Shown here: piece after piece, positions 28,765 through 37,656 of the stretch
Layout: each line of letters starts with the position of its first letter
Position numbering within the stretch: position 1 is the stretch's first letter
Source: Symbiodinium natans
Taxonomy: Eukaryota; Sar; Dinophyceae; Suessiales; Symbiodiniaceae
Length of the DNA stretch: 64,000 nucleotides
Assembly: GCA_905221605.1 (NCBI GenBank)
Contig: CAJNDS010002753.1
Coordinates: 51,001 to 115,000, forward strand
Reading direction: 5' to 3'
Translations under genes and position numbers: made by a program
Notes under the pieces: model-generated
The model's database searches: none
Told to the model about the DNA's origin: nothing
What the model saw: the letters and a program-made list of their open reading frames with translations, nothing else

Positions 28765-29032
28765 GTTGGCATTTTGGAGTTTAGGGTTTAGGGATTAGGG
28801 GCTTAGGGGCCTCAAAGCCGAACCAAAACCCGGTGGGGGTCTCCCAGCCCCCTAACCAACAAGGCCCCCTGAAATTCAACACAGGGTTTAGGGTGTAGGT
28901 TTAAGGTTTTATAGGGGATGGATATCGAACGAAATACGCACTTGGTAGCAGGTCGACACTGTCACGGCATGTCGCTGATCCCGAAGCTCTTTGAATCACA
29001 AAAAAGACCTAAACTTGCACAAGGGTTCAGAT

Positions 29033-29136
29033 GGTCCCCAAGTACGCCTTAGTTAAGGAATATACCCCAAAATTTCATGTAGGGATCCTGAGCATGACTT
29101 AAGGCATATGCCTTCATTGAGGGGCCTTGGGCTCCT
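29033..29136. mobile_element. Hairpin element, family S (diverged)
   Basis: CCTTAGTTAAGGAATATACC, GTAGGGATCCTGAGCATGAC and TTGAGGGGCCTTGGGCTCCT follow the S consensus with many changes. Another diverged S piece lies at about 29965-30085. Confidence 0.65.
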
Positions 29137-29487
29137 TTTTCGGGTCCTCCTGGCCAGCTGACCTCGTCGGGCCTTTCTAAACCCTGAACCCTAAACCCTA
29201 AACCTTAAACCCTAAACCCCCCTGCCCCCTGCCTTCCACACTCGAGACGAATCTCGTTAATCCCCAACCCGAATGCCCAGACATTGAGTTAAGGGCTTGT
29301 CGGGTCTGGCGACTTTAGTTAGTTGAGCCCTTCCACATCGTGCTTCTTCATGGTGACACACACACACACACCAAGCTGAGCTTTGGGCATCTTTTCAGCA
29401 GTGCAAGCCGGCTTTTTCCATGAAGCTCACCATGAGAATCAAACAGCAGCCTGATCTTACAAGAGCCATTGCACCCGACAACTTGTG

Positions 29488-29581
29488 ATGTTCTCCCTTA
29501 TACTAACAGTCCTTCATAGGGATTATAATCGGGGATACTACAATCCCTATTCAGGACTGTGAGTATAAGGGGGAACATCGC
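29488..29581. mobile_element. Hairpin element, family V
   Basis: Arms GATGTTCTCCCTTATACTAA and GAGTATAAGGGGGAACATC; inner arms CAGTCCTTCATAGGGATT and AATCCCTATTCAGGACTG. Complete and well preserved. Relatives at 42355 and 53130. Confidence 0.88.
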
Positions 29582-29671
29582 ACCCAGTACCCTATACGCA
29601 TTGAACCTCAAACCTCAACCCCCACACGTCTTCCAAGCCATCCTTGGGCCCAATAGTCCCTATAGGCCCTA

Positions 29672-29776
29672 AGCCCTTAGCCCTAAACCCTCAACCCTTA
29701 GCCCTAAACCCTAAACACTAAACCCTAAACCCTAAACCCTAAACCCTAAACCCTAAACCCTAAACCCTAAACCCAG
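29672..29776 (+). repeat. C-strand telomeric array ending in acceptor
   Basis: The last unit CCCTAAACCCAG provides the acceptor AG of the exon at 29777. Confidence 0.95.
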
Positions 29777-29860
29777 GAGTCCGGGTTCGCCGGGCAGCTC
29801 AAGCATCTCACCGGGCCGAAGCTGCGATACGAGGCACAGCCCAGAAAGCCCAGTGCGCCT
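29777..29860 (+). CDS. Exon upstream of the GT61-like domain
   Basis: CCCTAAACCCAG before, GTGCGCCT|GTTTAAAC after, 28 codons in phase 0. It reads ESGFAGQLKHLTGPKLRYEA then QPRKPSAP. In phase with the next exon (30809). It is followed by a G-strand array (29878-29967). Confidence 0.75.
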
Positions 29861-30442
29861 GTTTAAACTCTTGAGAAGGTTTAGGGTTTAGGGTTTAGGG
29901 TTTAGGGTTTAGGGTTTTAAGTTTTGGGTTTTGGGTTTTCTGGTTTAGGGTTTAGGGTTTAGGGATGAATCCTTGGTATGATTCAAGGCATACGAAGTCC
30001 TTAATTGCAGTTCAGGAATATACCTGAAGTTATGTGGTGGTCCTTGATACGGCTTTAAGTTTTTAAAAGGCATGGTGTTTACTTAGGGGGATATTGGGCA
30101 AGCCAGGAGCAGGATCGGTGTTCGGGGTCTGGGGTTTCGGAAGCAGGTATTGGAGTTTAGAGGGTTTAGGATTTCGGGCCGATTGTTGCCCGTGCCGTGA
30201 ACATTGTAGAGATACATGATTTTTGCAGGACGTGTTCCTTACTTGATTACATGGGTCTGCTCTTTGGGTGTCGTCCGTCGTCATTGTGCAGCTCGGTCTT
30301 TGCAGGACAACCCCCAAAAAGCCCGAGATCTCTGAACCTGAGGTCCAACCCGCAACCCTGAACCCTAAGGATCCAATTACCTTTTTAGTATATACCTGGG
30401 CCCTAAAGCTCATTTACGAACCGCTTAAGACCCAAGTAGACA

Positions 30443-30535
30443 TATATATATATATATACACATGTATATATATATATATGTATGCAATTATATGTATGTA
30501 TGTATATATATATATATATATATATATACATAGAT
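30443..30535 (+). repeat. (TA)n microsatellite
   Basis: TA and GTAT repeats. A family W hairpin fragment (AGGATCCAATTACC, AGTATATACCTGGGCCC) lies just upstream at 30368-30436. Confidence 0.95.
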
Positions 30536-30689
30536 AGGTACATGGGTCCTTCGGCGAACCCTTAGCCCGAGAAGCCCGCAAACCCCCAAACCCTGAACAC
30601 TGTAAGCCGGATGAAGCCCCAAATCCTAAACCCCGTAGAACCCCGCCCACAACGGGAACCCGATAAGCCCGATGAAGCCTTAGACCCCC

Positions 30690-30807
30690 TAACCCTAAAA
30701 CCCTAAGCCACCTAAACCCTATAAACCCCTAAACCCTAAGCCCTAAACCCTAAACCCTAAACCCTAAAGCCTAAACCCTAAACCCTAAACCCTAAACCCT
30801 AAACCCC
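30690..30807 (+). repeat. C-strand telomeric array
   Basis: CCCTAAA with CCCTAAG and CCTAAAGCC variants leading to the exon at 30809. Confidence 0.93.
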
Positions 30808-30808
30808 G

Positions 30809-30908
30809 GTTCGCGCAATTACCTGGCACGAGGTCTTCGACGGCAGCGCTAAGCCGAAGGGCACTGCGCAGCTCTTTGCCAGTGCGCGCGTCGTTGTGGG
30901 AGCCCATG
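30809..30908 (+). CDS. GT61-like glycosyltransferase, exon with VVVGAHG motif
   Basis: It reads VRAITWHEVFDGSAKPKGTA then QLFASARVVVGAHG. The segment xxARVVVGAHG is the conserved turn of family-61 glycosyltransferases (DUF563; xylosyl/GlcNAc-type enzymes usually acting in the secretory pathway), where the motif continues G-A-L-A-N. The exon ends CCCATG|GCAGCT, a GC donor that splits the second glycine codon; joining to 31148 restores GAHG-GALAN exactly. No clear AG precedes 30809 (the array ends AACCCCG), so the 5' boundary is unresolved. It is in phase with 29777-29860. Confidence 0.8.
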
Positions 30909-30929
30909 GCAGCTCACCTAGCCTGTGGG

Positions 30930-31080
30930 TTTTAGGCTTTCGGCTTTAGGCTTTAGGCTTTAGGCTTTAGGGCTTTAGGGCTTTAGGGCTTTAGGGCTTT
31001 AGGGCTTTAGGGCTTTAGGGCTTTAGGGCTTTAGGGCTTTAGGGCTTTAGGGCTTTAGGGCTTTAGGGCTTTAGGGCTCT
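30930..31080 (+). repeat. Variant array (GGCTTTA then GGGCTTTA)n
   Basis: About four TTTAGGC units followed by about fifteen 8-mers GGGCTTTA. It lies in the intron between the two GT61-like exons. It has telomere-like spacing but an added C, so it was spread locally by tandem expansion. Confidence 0.95.
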
Positions 31081-31147
31081 AGTACTTGCACTGCAAGCCT
31101 CTTATGTGTGTTCCTTTTCCTTTTCGGGGGATGTTTGGAGACCCAAG

Positions 31148-31305
31148 GCGGTGCGTTGGCCAACATCATCTTCTGCCCCGAGGACGCGGCGATCTTTGAG
31201 CTGGGCTTTCAGTCGCCCTTTGCGGGCCACTACCGCTTCCTGGCGAAGATGTTCAACTTGCGGATGACATTGCCGCTGGGCAGCCCAATGGCGCCCTTTC
31301 TCTCG
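31148..31305 (+). CDS. GT61-like glycosyltransferase, core exon
   Basis: Acceptor AGACCCAAG|G; ends CTCTCG|GTTTTT. It reads GGALANIIFCPEDAAIFELG, then FQSPFAGHYRFLAKMFNLRM and TLPLGSPMAPFLS. GALANIIFCP and the following E-L and HY-x-x-L-A positions match the C-terminal half of GT61 (the usual pattern is HGAGLAN...P...ELxP...YxxLAxxLGL). The frame and motif order agree with the upstream exon across a GC-AG intron of 239 bp. Substrate cannot be told. The likely end is one of two alternative 3' exons (31402 or 31505), both in phase. Confidence 0.85.
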
Positions 31306-31320
31306 GTTTTTTTTGGGGCG

Positions 31321-31401
31321 TTCGACTTTAAGGGGCTGATAAGCGTGGGGGTTATACAAGTACAGTCAGAAATGGCTATAGAAGTACCCCGCACCTCCAA
31401 G
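31321..31401. mobile_element. Hairpin element, family T (3' half), supplying an acceptor
   Basis: CTTTAAGGGGCTGATAAGCG to CCGCACCTCCAAG. The final AAG can serve as acceptor for 31402, as in the copy at 14540. Confidence 0.75.
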
Positions 31402-31443
31402 TGGGCTCTGAAACCAACAGAACCCAGCGCAGCCCTCTTGTAA
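31402..31443 (+). CDS. Alternative last exon of the GT61-like gene (option 1)
   Basis: After the hairpin's CTCCAAG; reads WALKPTEPSAALL and TAA, in phase 0 with 31305. The frame from 31148 is also open without splicing through the hairpin to this stop, which may reflect recent insertion or chance. Confidence 0.4.
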   Translation, partial: WALKPTEPSAALL

Positions 31444-31504
31444 CTCTGGCGGCTGTTCCCCGAGGCTGCCACTCGTGCCGGACAGCCGCGGCATTGCAAG
31501 CCAG

Positions 31505-31588
31505 GAGATCGCCTTGGAAAGCATGGAGGCAGCCCTTGAGGCTGTTCGCGCCGCTGTTGCAGAGTTCATGTCCCACACAGAGCTCTGA
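31505..31588 (+). CDS. Last exon of the GT61-like gene (option 2)
   Basis: TTGCAAGCCAG before; reads EIALESMEAALEAVRAAVAE then FMSHTEL and TGA. A regular amphipathic helix with a clean acceptor, in phase 0 with the exon ending at 31305 (199-bp GT-AG intron). The same frame is open upstream to 31445 (SGGCSPRLPLVPDSRGIASQ), so the exon may be longer. Confidence 0.6.
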   Translation, partial: EIALESMEAALEAVRAAVAEFMSHTEL

Positions 31589-31691
31589 GGCCGCCAGAGG
31601 CCCCTCTGACTCCCGGAGAAAGAGGCATCGGTCCAGTCGCCAGCAACCCGAGCCACCCAAGAAGCTTGGGCCTTGGTGAGGCAGGGGTCAT

Positions 31692-32058
31692 GTGAACGCG
31701 ACGTCCACGTCCTTCTGCAAGGCGGGGAGGAGGCTGGTGGAACACCCATCTCGAAGTCGGGAGGCACGCAAGCACGGAGAGAACCCGACGAGGGCTCATC
31801 ATGGCGGCTGGCCGGCTCGCGAAGATGCCCTGGGCGCGAAGTCCTTTGAGCCAAAAAGATCTTCAGCCTCACAGCCAGGGCAGCAGATTTTGGGAATCCC
31901 CTACTAAGCCAAAAAGGTACATCAGAGCTTTAATGCATAGAATGCAATGTCTCGATCGTTACCATAAGGTCTTATGCGAAGGCCCTAAGCTCCAGCTTGA
32001 AATCCATAGGATGGGACTGTTAGATGAACTTAGGAACTTAGGAAACCCCACACCTTAA
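31692..32058 (+). other. GC-rich tail with overlapping open frames
   Basis: Frames 31692-31907 and 31801-32058 overlap. The second ends YIRALMHRMQCLDRYHKVLC then EGPKLQLEIHRMGLLDELRN, which is protein-like and starts after CTACTAAG. It could be an exon of the next gene or 3' UTR of the GT61-like gene. AATAAA occurs at 32091, but dinoflagellates often lack that signal. Confidence 0.35.
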
Positions 32059-32311
32059 AAGCCCTACTGTGCCCGAGCCCTTTTGACCCCTAAATAAAAG
32101 TTTTTGGTAGCTCCCACTTCGAACACTTCTGCCCCACTGGCTGGTTCGTAGTAGGGAATGGGAACCCTGGATACATCCTAAGCCTTTACATGATCCCCTT
32201 AATAAGGGGATATATGGGGGGCCTAATCCCTAAGAACCCGGGGGGCTAAACAGGAAGCATCTCGAGACCCCCATCATTTGCTTTCCCTTCATGTACTGGT
32301 TCTGGGTCAGA

Positions 32312-32400
32312 GTTAGGGTTTAGGGTGTAGGGTTTAGGGTTTAGCGTTCAGGGTTTAGGGTTTAGGGTTTAGGGTTGGGGTTTAGGGCTTAGGGTTTAGC
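32312..32400 (+). repeat. G-strand telomeric array
   Basis: Degenerate units with TTTAGCG and TTCAGGG, directly before the exon at 32407. Confidence 0.92.
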
Positions 32401-32406
32401 CCCAAG

Positions 32407-32523
32407 TTCCAACATTCTCAACTCGCCGAATTGACGAACCAGCAAGTGAAACCCGGGCAAATCTCCTCCCAGCAGGGAGCCCTCCTCTCTCACAAAATGA
32501 TCATCCCTCTATTGCCTCTATAA
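32407..32523 (+). CDS. Exon candidate ending in a stop
   Basis: AGCCCCAAG before. It reads FQHSQLAELTNQQVKPGQIS, SQQGALLSHKMIIPLLPL and TAA. The last third overlaps a small palindrome (AAAATGATCA / TGATCATTTT, 32499-32545). Confidence 0.5.
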   Translation, partial: FQHSQLAELTNQQVKPGQISSQQGALLSHKMIIPLLPL

Positions 32524-33171
32524 AGAAGGCTTTGATCATTTTTGTGGGGGGGGGGGGAGGGGGGTTCTCAAGCAAATCAAAGAGATTAGGGTTTAGGGTT
32601 TAGGGCTGCGGTGACTGGGTAGGCCTCTTAATAATCAGACAGCCCAGGCACATCTCGGGATTTTGGGGCTTGGGGCGTTTAGGGTTTAGGGCTCAGGTCT
32701 TGGGGCTGTGGAGTGTGGGGTTGAGGGGTTTTAAGGGTGATATATAGGGACCACAAATAAGGGAATACCATTAGTAATTATTCCGGCCCCTATATTACCC
32801 GATCTGCTACGAATCCTGGGAGCCTGAGTCCACAGCCCTAAATGTGTAGCCCTAAATGTGCAACGCGGATTTTTTGGGCTTTGGGTGTGAGTGTGTGCGT
32901 GTGTGACAGATATCTTGTATTTAGGATACGAAATCCACTCGCAGCTGACTGGATAGGTGCATGATATCATGGAAGTAGCTTTATACATACCAAAACCCTG
33001 AACCCTGAACTCTAAACCCTGCAGTAAACCCTAAACCCTACATCCACATTCAGTTTGCAATTCTGTATGTGTGTATATGCGTATATAGCCCCCGGTTCCC
33101 ATGGGTCTCCGCTCCGGTCATGGACATGGCCAAGCTTCGGCGAGGTCCATCCGCAGGCCGCCGCACAACTC

Positions 33172-33572
33172 TAATCCTAAACCCTAAACCCTAAACCCTA
33201 AACCCTAAACCCTAAACCCTAAACCCTAAACCCTAAACCCTAAACCCTAAACCCTAAACCCTAAACCCTAAACCCTAAACCCTAAACCCTAAACCCTAAA
33301 CCCTAAACCCTAAACCCTAAACCCTAAACCCTAAACCCTAAACCCTAAACCCTAAACCTAACCCTAAACCCTAAACCCTAAACCCTAAACCCTAAAAACC
33401 CTAAACCCTAACCCTACCCTAAACCTGAACCTAACCCTAAACCCTAAACCCTAAACCCTAAACCCTAAACCCTAAACCCTAAACCCTAAACCCTAAACCC
33501 TAAACCCTAAACCCTAAACCCTAAACCCTAAACCCTAAACCCTAAACCCTAAACCCTAAACCCTAAACCCCA
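33172..33572 (+). repeat. Longest C-strand telomeric array
   Basis: About 57 units over 400 bp, nearly perfect except for a disturbed zone at 33355-33432 (CCTAAC, AAAACC, CCCTACC). Unlike most arrays it is not tightly bounded by exons; an exon candidate follows at 33622. Confidence 0.98.
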
Positions 33573-33621
33573 GCCCTGAACCCCAAAAGCCATAAACGAA
33601 ACAAACCCTGATTTTCCTTAG

Positions 33622-33683
33622 CTCTGTTGTTCGTGATGGGCAAGGTGTTCTTGAGGCATGCCCACTCAGAGAGCCCAATATCC
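33622..33683 (+). CDS. Exon candidate running into a hairpin
   Basis: TTTTCCTTAG before; reads SVVRDGQGVLEACPLREPNI then LS. It is followed by TTG|GTAGCCC, the start of a family G hairpin whose GT would be the donor. The last 15 bases (CAGAGAGCCCAATATCC) also match the start of family S, so the exon may end at CTCAG 33669. Confidence 0.5.
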
Positions 33684-33802
33684 TTTCTTGGTAGCCCAGT
33701 TGTACCCTTTTCCCTTCGTTGGTTTCTAGGTTCCCTGATAAAGTAACTAGCCCCAAAAGGCGTGCCCTTATTGTAATGTGGTTCCTGGGCTACCAAGCCC
33801 TG
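33684..33802. mobile_element. Hairpin element, family G, complete
   Basis: Arms CTTGGTAGCCCAGTTGTACC and GGTTCCTGGGCTACCAAG; interior CTTTTCCCTT and AAAGTAACTAGCCCCAAAAG. GT near the start and AAG at the end fit the introner layout seen at 62484. Confidence 0.85.
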
Positions 33803-34359
33803 CATGAAGTATATACCTTCATGTTTATGGATCTTTAGCCATTTCGATTTAGGGTATATTCCTTGTCCAAAGTGGGTTGGGGGCCGTTGAGGGTTGGGAA
33901 ATGTCAAATTGACTTCCGACGTATCCTGGAGTTCCAAACTGTTTTGTTGGGTGGAGCGAAGCCCCAACCTCGAAAGCCCAAAAACCCCAAAGAACGCAAG
34001 AGCCCTGACCTGAGATGTGGAGGCGTAGCCTGAAGCCTGAACGGTTTAGGGCTTCGGGTTAGGGTTCTTGGTTTAGGGTTTCGGGTTTAGCCCGAGATTG
34101 CCAGACCCCAAGCCAAAACTCGCCAAGCCCTAAATAGCCAACCCCCACATCCCTAACCCCTGAACACCCAACTCCAAACCTACATCCCTAAATCGTTCTC
34201 GCTGAGAGCCCAGCACCCTCTCAATTAAGGAATCCCTAAACCTTCCAAACCCCAAACCCTAAACCCTAAACCTTACAGGATCCCGACACGGTTCTCTTCC
34301 GCAGGAAACGGAGCATTGGGCTTTTTGGCCCTTAACCCTAAGGCTCCAACTCCGGAAAC

Positions 34360-34530
34360 CCTAAATGGGGGTTTACGAAAGTAAGGGACCCCAAATTTGG
34401 ACCTCCAAACAGAAGGATTCCCTTGTAATAAGGCCCCCAAGAAGGCACCCTCGACTTCGGAAACCCTAAACCCTAAACCCTTACAATAAGGACCCCCCCC
34501 CTCCCCCCTTCCCCTCCCCCTAACTTCGGA
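34360..34530. mobile_element. Hairpin element, family B with C-rich insert
   Basis: GGGGGTTTACGAAAGTAAGG, AATAAGGCCCCCAAGAAGGC and TTCGGAAACCCTAAACCC relate to the copies at 1318 and 36406. An S fragment (GAGAGCCCAGCACCCTCTCA) lies at 34205. Confidence 0.55.
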
Positions 34531-34599
34531 AACCCCAAAATCTCGCAACAGGGTGTCTATAGGGCATTGTAGAGGGCCTCTTTGAGCCTCCCTCAACCT

Positions 34600-34708
34600 G
34601 GCATTTAGGGTTTAGGGTTCAGGGTTTAGGGTTTAGGATTTAGGGGTTTAGGGGTTTAGGGTTTAGGGGTTTAGGGGTTTAGGGGTTTAGGGTTTAGGCT
34701 TTAGGGCT
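34600..34708 (+). repeat. G-strand telomeric array with TTTAGGGG octamers
   Basis: TTTAGGG mixed with TTTAGGGG units. Confidence 0.93.
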
Positions 34709-34819
34709 TCTCTTCTCTGGTGTGGCTCTCAGTCTTGGGGGGGGGGGGGTGGGTTGGGGTCGTAGGGGCGAGGGATTATGTACGGGTTGAGGATTCAGTG
34801 CTGAGAGGGTCGGTTGCAG

Positions 34820-34996
34820 AGGTCACTTGTTTGGGCTGAGGCTAGAGAGATTAGGGGATGCAATGGACTGTCTAGGACGCTGGTACCCGAGTTCCGTTTT
34901 TTTCTGGGCAATCAACCAAAAAGGCACCGTTTCATCTGCTAGGTTGCTGCGGAACCTGGCCTTATTCGTTAAACGGGCAGTTGCATGGCCCCTCAC
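34820..34996 (+). CDS. Long exon candidate
   Basis: GGTTGCAG before. It reads GHLFGLRLERLGDAMDCLGR, WYPSSVFFWAINQKGTVSSA and RLLRNLALFVKRAVAWP. A protein-like open stretch of nearly 60 codons without telomeric repeats. The donor is unclear; it runs into degenerate C-strand sequence at 35000. Confidence 0.58.
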
Positions 34997-35066
34997 CCCC
35001 AAACCCGAAACCCTAAATTTTAAAGTGGTTCTCTGGAGTCTGGGGCCCATGGGCTGTAGACGGTGT

Positions 35067-35127
35067 ATAAACCCTAAACCCTAAACCCTAAACCCTAAAC
35101 CCTAAACCCTAAACCCTAAACCCTAAG
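35067..35127 (+). repeat. C-strand telomeric array
   Basis: Eight units; a family M 3' arm piece (AAGGGCCCATGCCAAGCCCT) follows at 35146. Confidence 0.93.
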
Positions 35128-35429
35128 CCTGTAGGGCTCCCCAATTAAGGGCCCATGCCAAGCCCTTGCAACTACCCTAAGGCTTGTGGAAAGGATCCCC
35201 TCCCGTCAGGGTTGAGGGTTCATGTCCCGATGTGGCTTCTTTTGCAGAGTTTAGGGTTTAGGGTTTAGGGTTTAGGGTTTAGGGTTTGGCTGTTGATGAA
35301 GGTATGAAGTTTGGGGCTTGCAGGGCTTTACAGGGTCTAGGCTTGAGGTTTTCAGTGCTTAATGTTTAGGCTGACCCAAAATCCTAAACCCTAAACCCTA
35401 AACCCTGAACCCTTGTTGATTTCGGCGAG

Positions 35430-35485
35430 GTCTCTCGTGCTCAGGCTTGGGAGCAGAGAACTCAGCCCAGCTTCTGCGCCCTAAG
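35430..35485 (+). CDS. Exon with consensus donor
   Basis: GATTTCGGCGAG before, GCCCTAAG|GTATGG after. It reads VSRAQAWEQRTQPSFCAL. C-strand block upstream (35375-35410) and G-strand array downstream (35525-35572). Another candidate follows at about 35584-35668 (RKCTRFVHFNARARLCYQQP), weaker. Confidence 0.65.
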
Positions 35486-35744
35486 GTATGGTTCCTCTTG
35501 CTTTCCGACTATAAGCCTTGTATGTAGGATTTAGGGTTTAGGGGTTAGGGTTTAGGGTTTAGGGTTTAGGGTTCACGAAAGGGTCAACACTGTCGAGAAT
35601 CGCAAATGCACAAGATTCGTACACTTCAACGCTCGTGCGCGCTTGTGTTACCAACAGCCTCGCTAGCTCACTATCTTGCTAACCAAAGTCTGTTTCGCCA
35701 AAGCGAAAACATCCCAATTCCCTTTCATGGCTTTGGGGCTCAGT

Positions 35745-35891
35745 CTTAGGGTAGTTACATGGTGCCTGAATATGGTCCCTTAGCTTCTTCAAAGGTTCTG
35801 ATGTATTGGCCCTTGGGTTGCAGAGGGCATGTATGGGGTATTAAGGGGTCCCCTTTCAAGTGCCCGGTTTAAGCGACCATGTAGCTATCGT
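35745..35891. mobile_element. Hairpin element, family M, complete
   Basis: GGGTAGTTACATGGTGCCTG opens; AAGCGACCATGTAGCTATCG closes; AAGGGGTCCCCTTTCAAGTG is internal. Ends with TAAG, a possible acceptor for a 30-bp candidate reading IEALRKQNP. Confidence 0.82.
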
Positions 35892-36275
35892 AAGATTGAG
35901 GCGTTGCGAAAACAGAATCCTGGCTAGGGATGTGTCGACTTGACTCGGGATAGCTGCTTCAGGCTTTAGGGTGTGAGATTTGAGGTTGAGTTTAGGGTTA
36001 GGGATTCGGGTTTAGGGTTTAGGGTTTAGGGTGTTTCGGGCACCGTTTGCACTACGACCGACGCAGCGCGAGCACAAGATCGTGCCTGCGTGGGTTTAGG
36101 GTTTAGGGTTTAGGGTTTAGAGTTTAGGGTTTAGGGTTTGCCACGAGCTGTAGGAGGCTTTAGGATGTGCAGAAAGTGGATCGCGCAAGTATAAAATTCC
36201 TAAGTTCTCAGGCCCTACAGCCTAAACCCTAAGACCCTAAACCTAGTAGGCGTAGGAGTTGATTTTCGGGCTCAG

Positions 36276-36340
36276 GTGGCCTTGTGCTGGTCACCTGCTG
36301 GCGCGTAGCTATCCCAGCTGGCAGCTCAGGACATTTGAGG
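36276..36340 (+). CDS. Exon candidate
   Basis: TTCGGGCTCAG before, TTTGAGG|GTTTAC after; reads GLVLVTCWRVAIPAGSSGHL. Hydrophobic, family unknown. Confidence 0.48.
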
Positions 36341-36405
36341 GTTTACACCCCATATGTAGCCAGGGGTTTCTGGATTTAGGGTTTTAGGGTTTAGGGTGTA
36401 GGGTT

Positions 36406-36510
36406 TCCGAAGTTGAGGGCACCTGGTATTGGGGTCCTTATTAACAGGGGATCCTCTTTTATGGGTGTCTATATTACGGGTCCCTTATTGTCGTAAAGCC
36501 CCTTTGGAGG
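36406..36510. mobile_element. Hairpin element, family B
   Basis: CCGAAGTTGAGGGCACCTGG, GGGGTCCTTATTAACAGGGG and TTATTGTCGTAAAGCCCCTT. Confidence 0.6.
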
Positions 36511-36535
36511 CTTTAGGCTTTAGGGCTTTACCGGC

Positions 36536-36632
36536 TTTGAGGGTTTAGGGTTTGGGGTTTAGGGTGTAGGGTTTAGGGTTTAGGGTTTAGGGTGTAGGGT
36601 TTAGGGTGTAGGGTTTAGGGTTTAGGGTTTAA
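36536..36632 (+). repeat. G-strand telomeric array with GTGTAGGG units
   Basis: TTTAGGG alternates with TGTAGGG. It precedes a short exon candidate at 36642-36689 (CCTTCAG before; DLGRHAFGPLGLTGFE). Confidence 0.9.
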
Positions 36633-36714
36633 ACCCTTCAGGATTTGGGGCGTCACGCTTTTGGACCGCTGGGGCTCACGGGCTTCGAGTTTAGGGTTTA
36701 CTTCGGGGGTTCTA

Positions 36715-36920
36715 GTGATACAGTCCTATAGGGCTATGATAGAGTTATAGGTTTTAGGCAGGGTTATAGGGATATGGGTTATAGGTTATAGAGCTTAGGA
36801 TTTTAGGGTTATAGGGTTGCAAGGTTAAAATAGGTTTAGTGTTTAGGGTTATAGAGATCTGGGTAATGGGGGGTCATAGGGTTATAAGGATGTAGGGAAG
36901 TTTAGAGGGTTTGGAGTTTG
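36715..36920 (+). other. TTATAGGG-like degenerate tract
   Basis: Repeated TTATAGGG and GGTTATAG words, a decayed variant of the telomeric repeat; no coding signal. Confidence 0.6.
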
Positions 36921-37090
36921 GGTTAGAACTTTAGACTCACTGGTCTGAGTAGCGAATTCTCTGAAAGGGTTGTATAAGCTAATCGGTGGTCAAAGGCCGC
37001 ACCCTTTCCCTACTTGACGGTCAGATCTCAACAAACGCTGCAACGTCCCCTATTGAGGTTTTCAGCCAGGGAGGTGAAGCCAGAAGTTAG

Positions 37091-37425
37091 CTGGTAGTGC
37101 CATGCACGTCCCTCGGAGACCCCTTGGCCAGCGCCCGCGCGCGCCTGCACCCGGGCGGGGCAGGCGATTTGAGACTGCAGGTGCGCCTGCAGGCTGCGGC
37201 ACCAGGTATCCACACTGTTTGCTCGGGCCAGTGTCGGATGATGAAGGCTCGCAAGGAACAACGGAGATGCCAACGGAGTTGTCAACGGAGATGTGCGGCG
37301 CACTTTCCGGCCCTCTCTCAGACGCTGCGGCTTGGAGGCACACTGCACAGTAACACTGGCTGTGAATTGTGGGTGCGGTTGAAGGGTTGCCCCTTTGCAA
37401 AATCCCGGCAGCATGCCCCACAACT
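37091..37425 (+). CDS. GC-rich coding-like block, frame unresolved
   Basis: All three + frames and one - frame are long here (205 codons in one). The most protein-like pieces are GPVSDDEGSQGTTEMPTELS and TEMCGALSGPLSDAAAWRHT. Several AG/GT pairs are possible. It is probably one or two exons of the gene that continues at 37429, but I cannot choose. Confidence 0.35.
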
Positions 37426-37428
37426 CAG

Positions 37429-37516
37429 GACTCAGACATCGACTCCATCGATGAGGGTTCACAAGGAGCCGCAGAGACGTACACCATCGTCGTGCGGACA
37501 CCGGAGGAGTCTGAGG
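37429..37516 (+). CDS. Exon interrupted by an M-family introner
   Basis: CCACAACTCAG before. It reads DSDIDSIDEGSQGAAETYTI then VVRTPEESE, acidic. It ends TCTGAGG|GTAGTT where the hairpin begins. The coding sequence appears to resume right after the hairpin at 37657. Confidence 0.75.
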
Positions 37517-37651
37517 GTAGTTTCATGGGCCCTCAAGATGGTCCCTAGCCTCCCTTCAAGGGTTCTGAAGTACGGGCCCTTAATTGGTATAGGGTATATC
37601 ATAGAAGGGGTCCCCTTTCAAGGGCCCAAGCAAAGGGACCATGGAACTACC
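37516..37651. mobile_element. Hairpin introner, family M, with target duplication
   Basis: Starts GGTAGTTTCATGGGCCCTCA and ends ACCATGGAACTACC; flanked by CTGAG at 37511-37515 and 37652-37656. GT lies at element position 2 (37517), and the second CTGAG copy supplies the AG acceptor. The internal arms AAGGGTTCTGAAG, GGGGTCCCCTTTCAAGGGCC match other M copies. Confidence 0.85.
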
Positions 37652-37656
37652 CTGAG

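Noticed and set aside
30930-31080. CRISPR array
   Set aside because: Regular short units without unique spacers; it is a simple tandem array, as are all regular repeats here.
31366-31872. 168-codon frame on the - strand
   Set aside because: It lies antisense to GT61-like exons and a GC-rich block; high GC removes stops on both strands. Splice sites and motifs support the + strand.
32085-32100. AATAAA polyadenylation signal for the GT61-like gene
   Set aside because: A single hexamer 500 bp after the stop is expected by chance, and this signal is not reliable in dinoflagellates.
33563-33967. 134-codon - strand frame
   Set aside because: Runs antisense across a family G hairpin and an S fragment; both are repeats with copies elsewhere.
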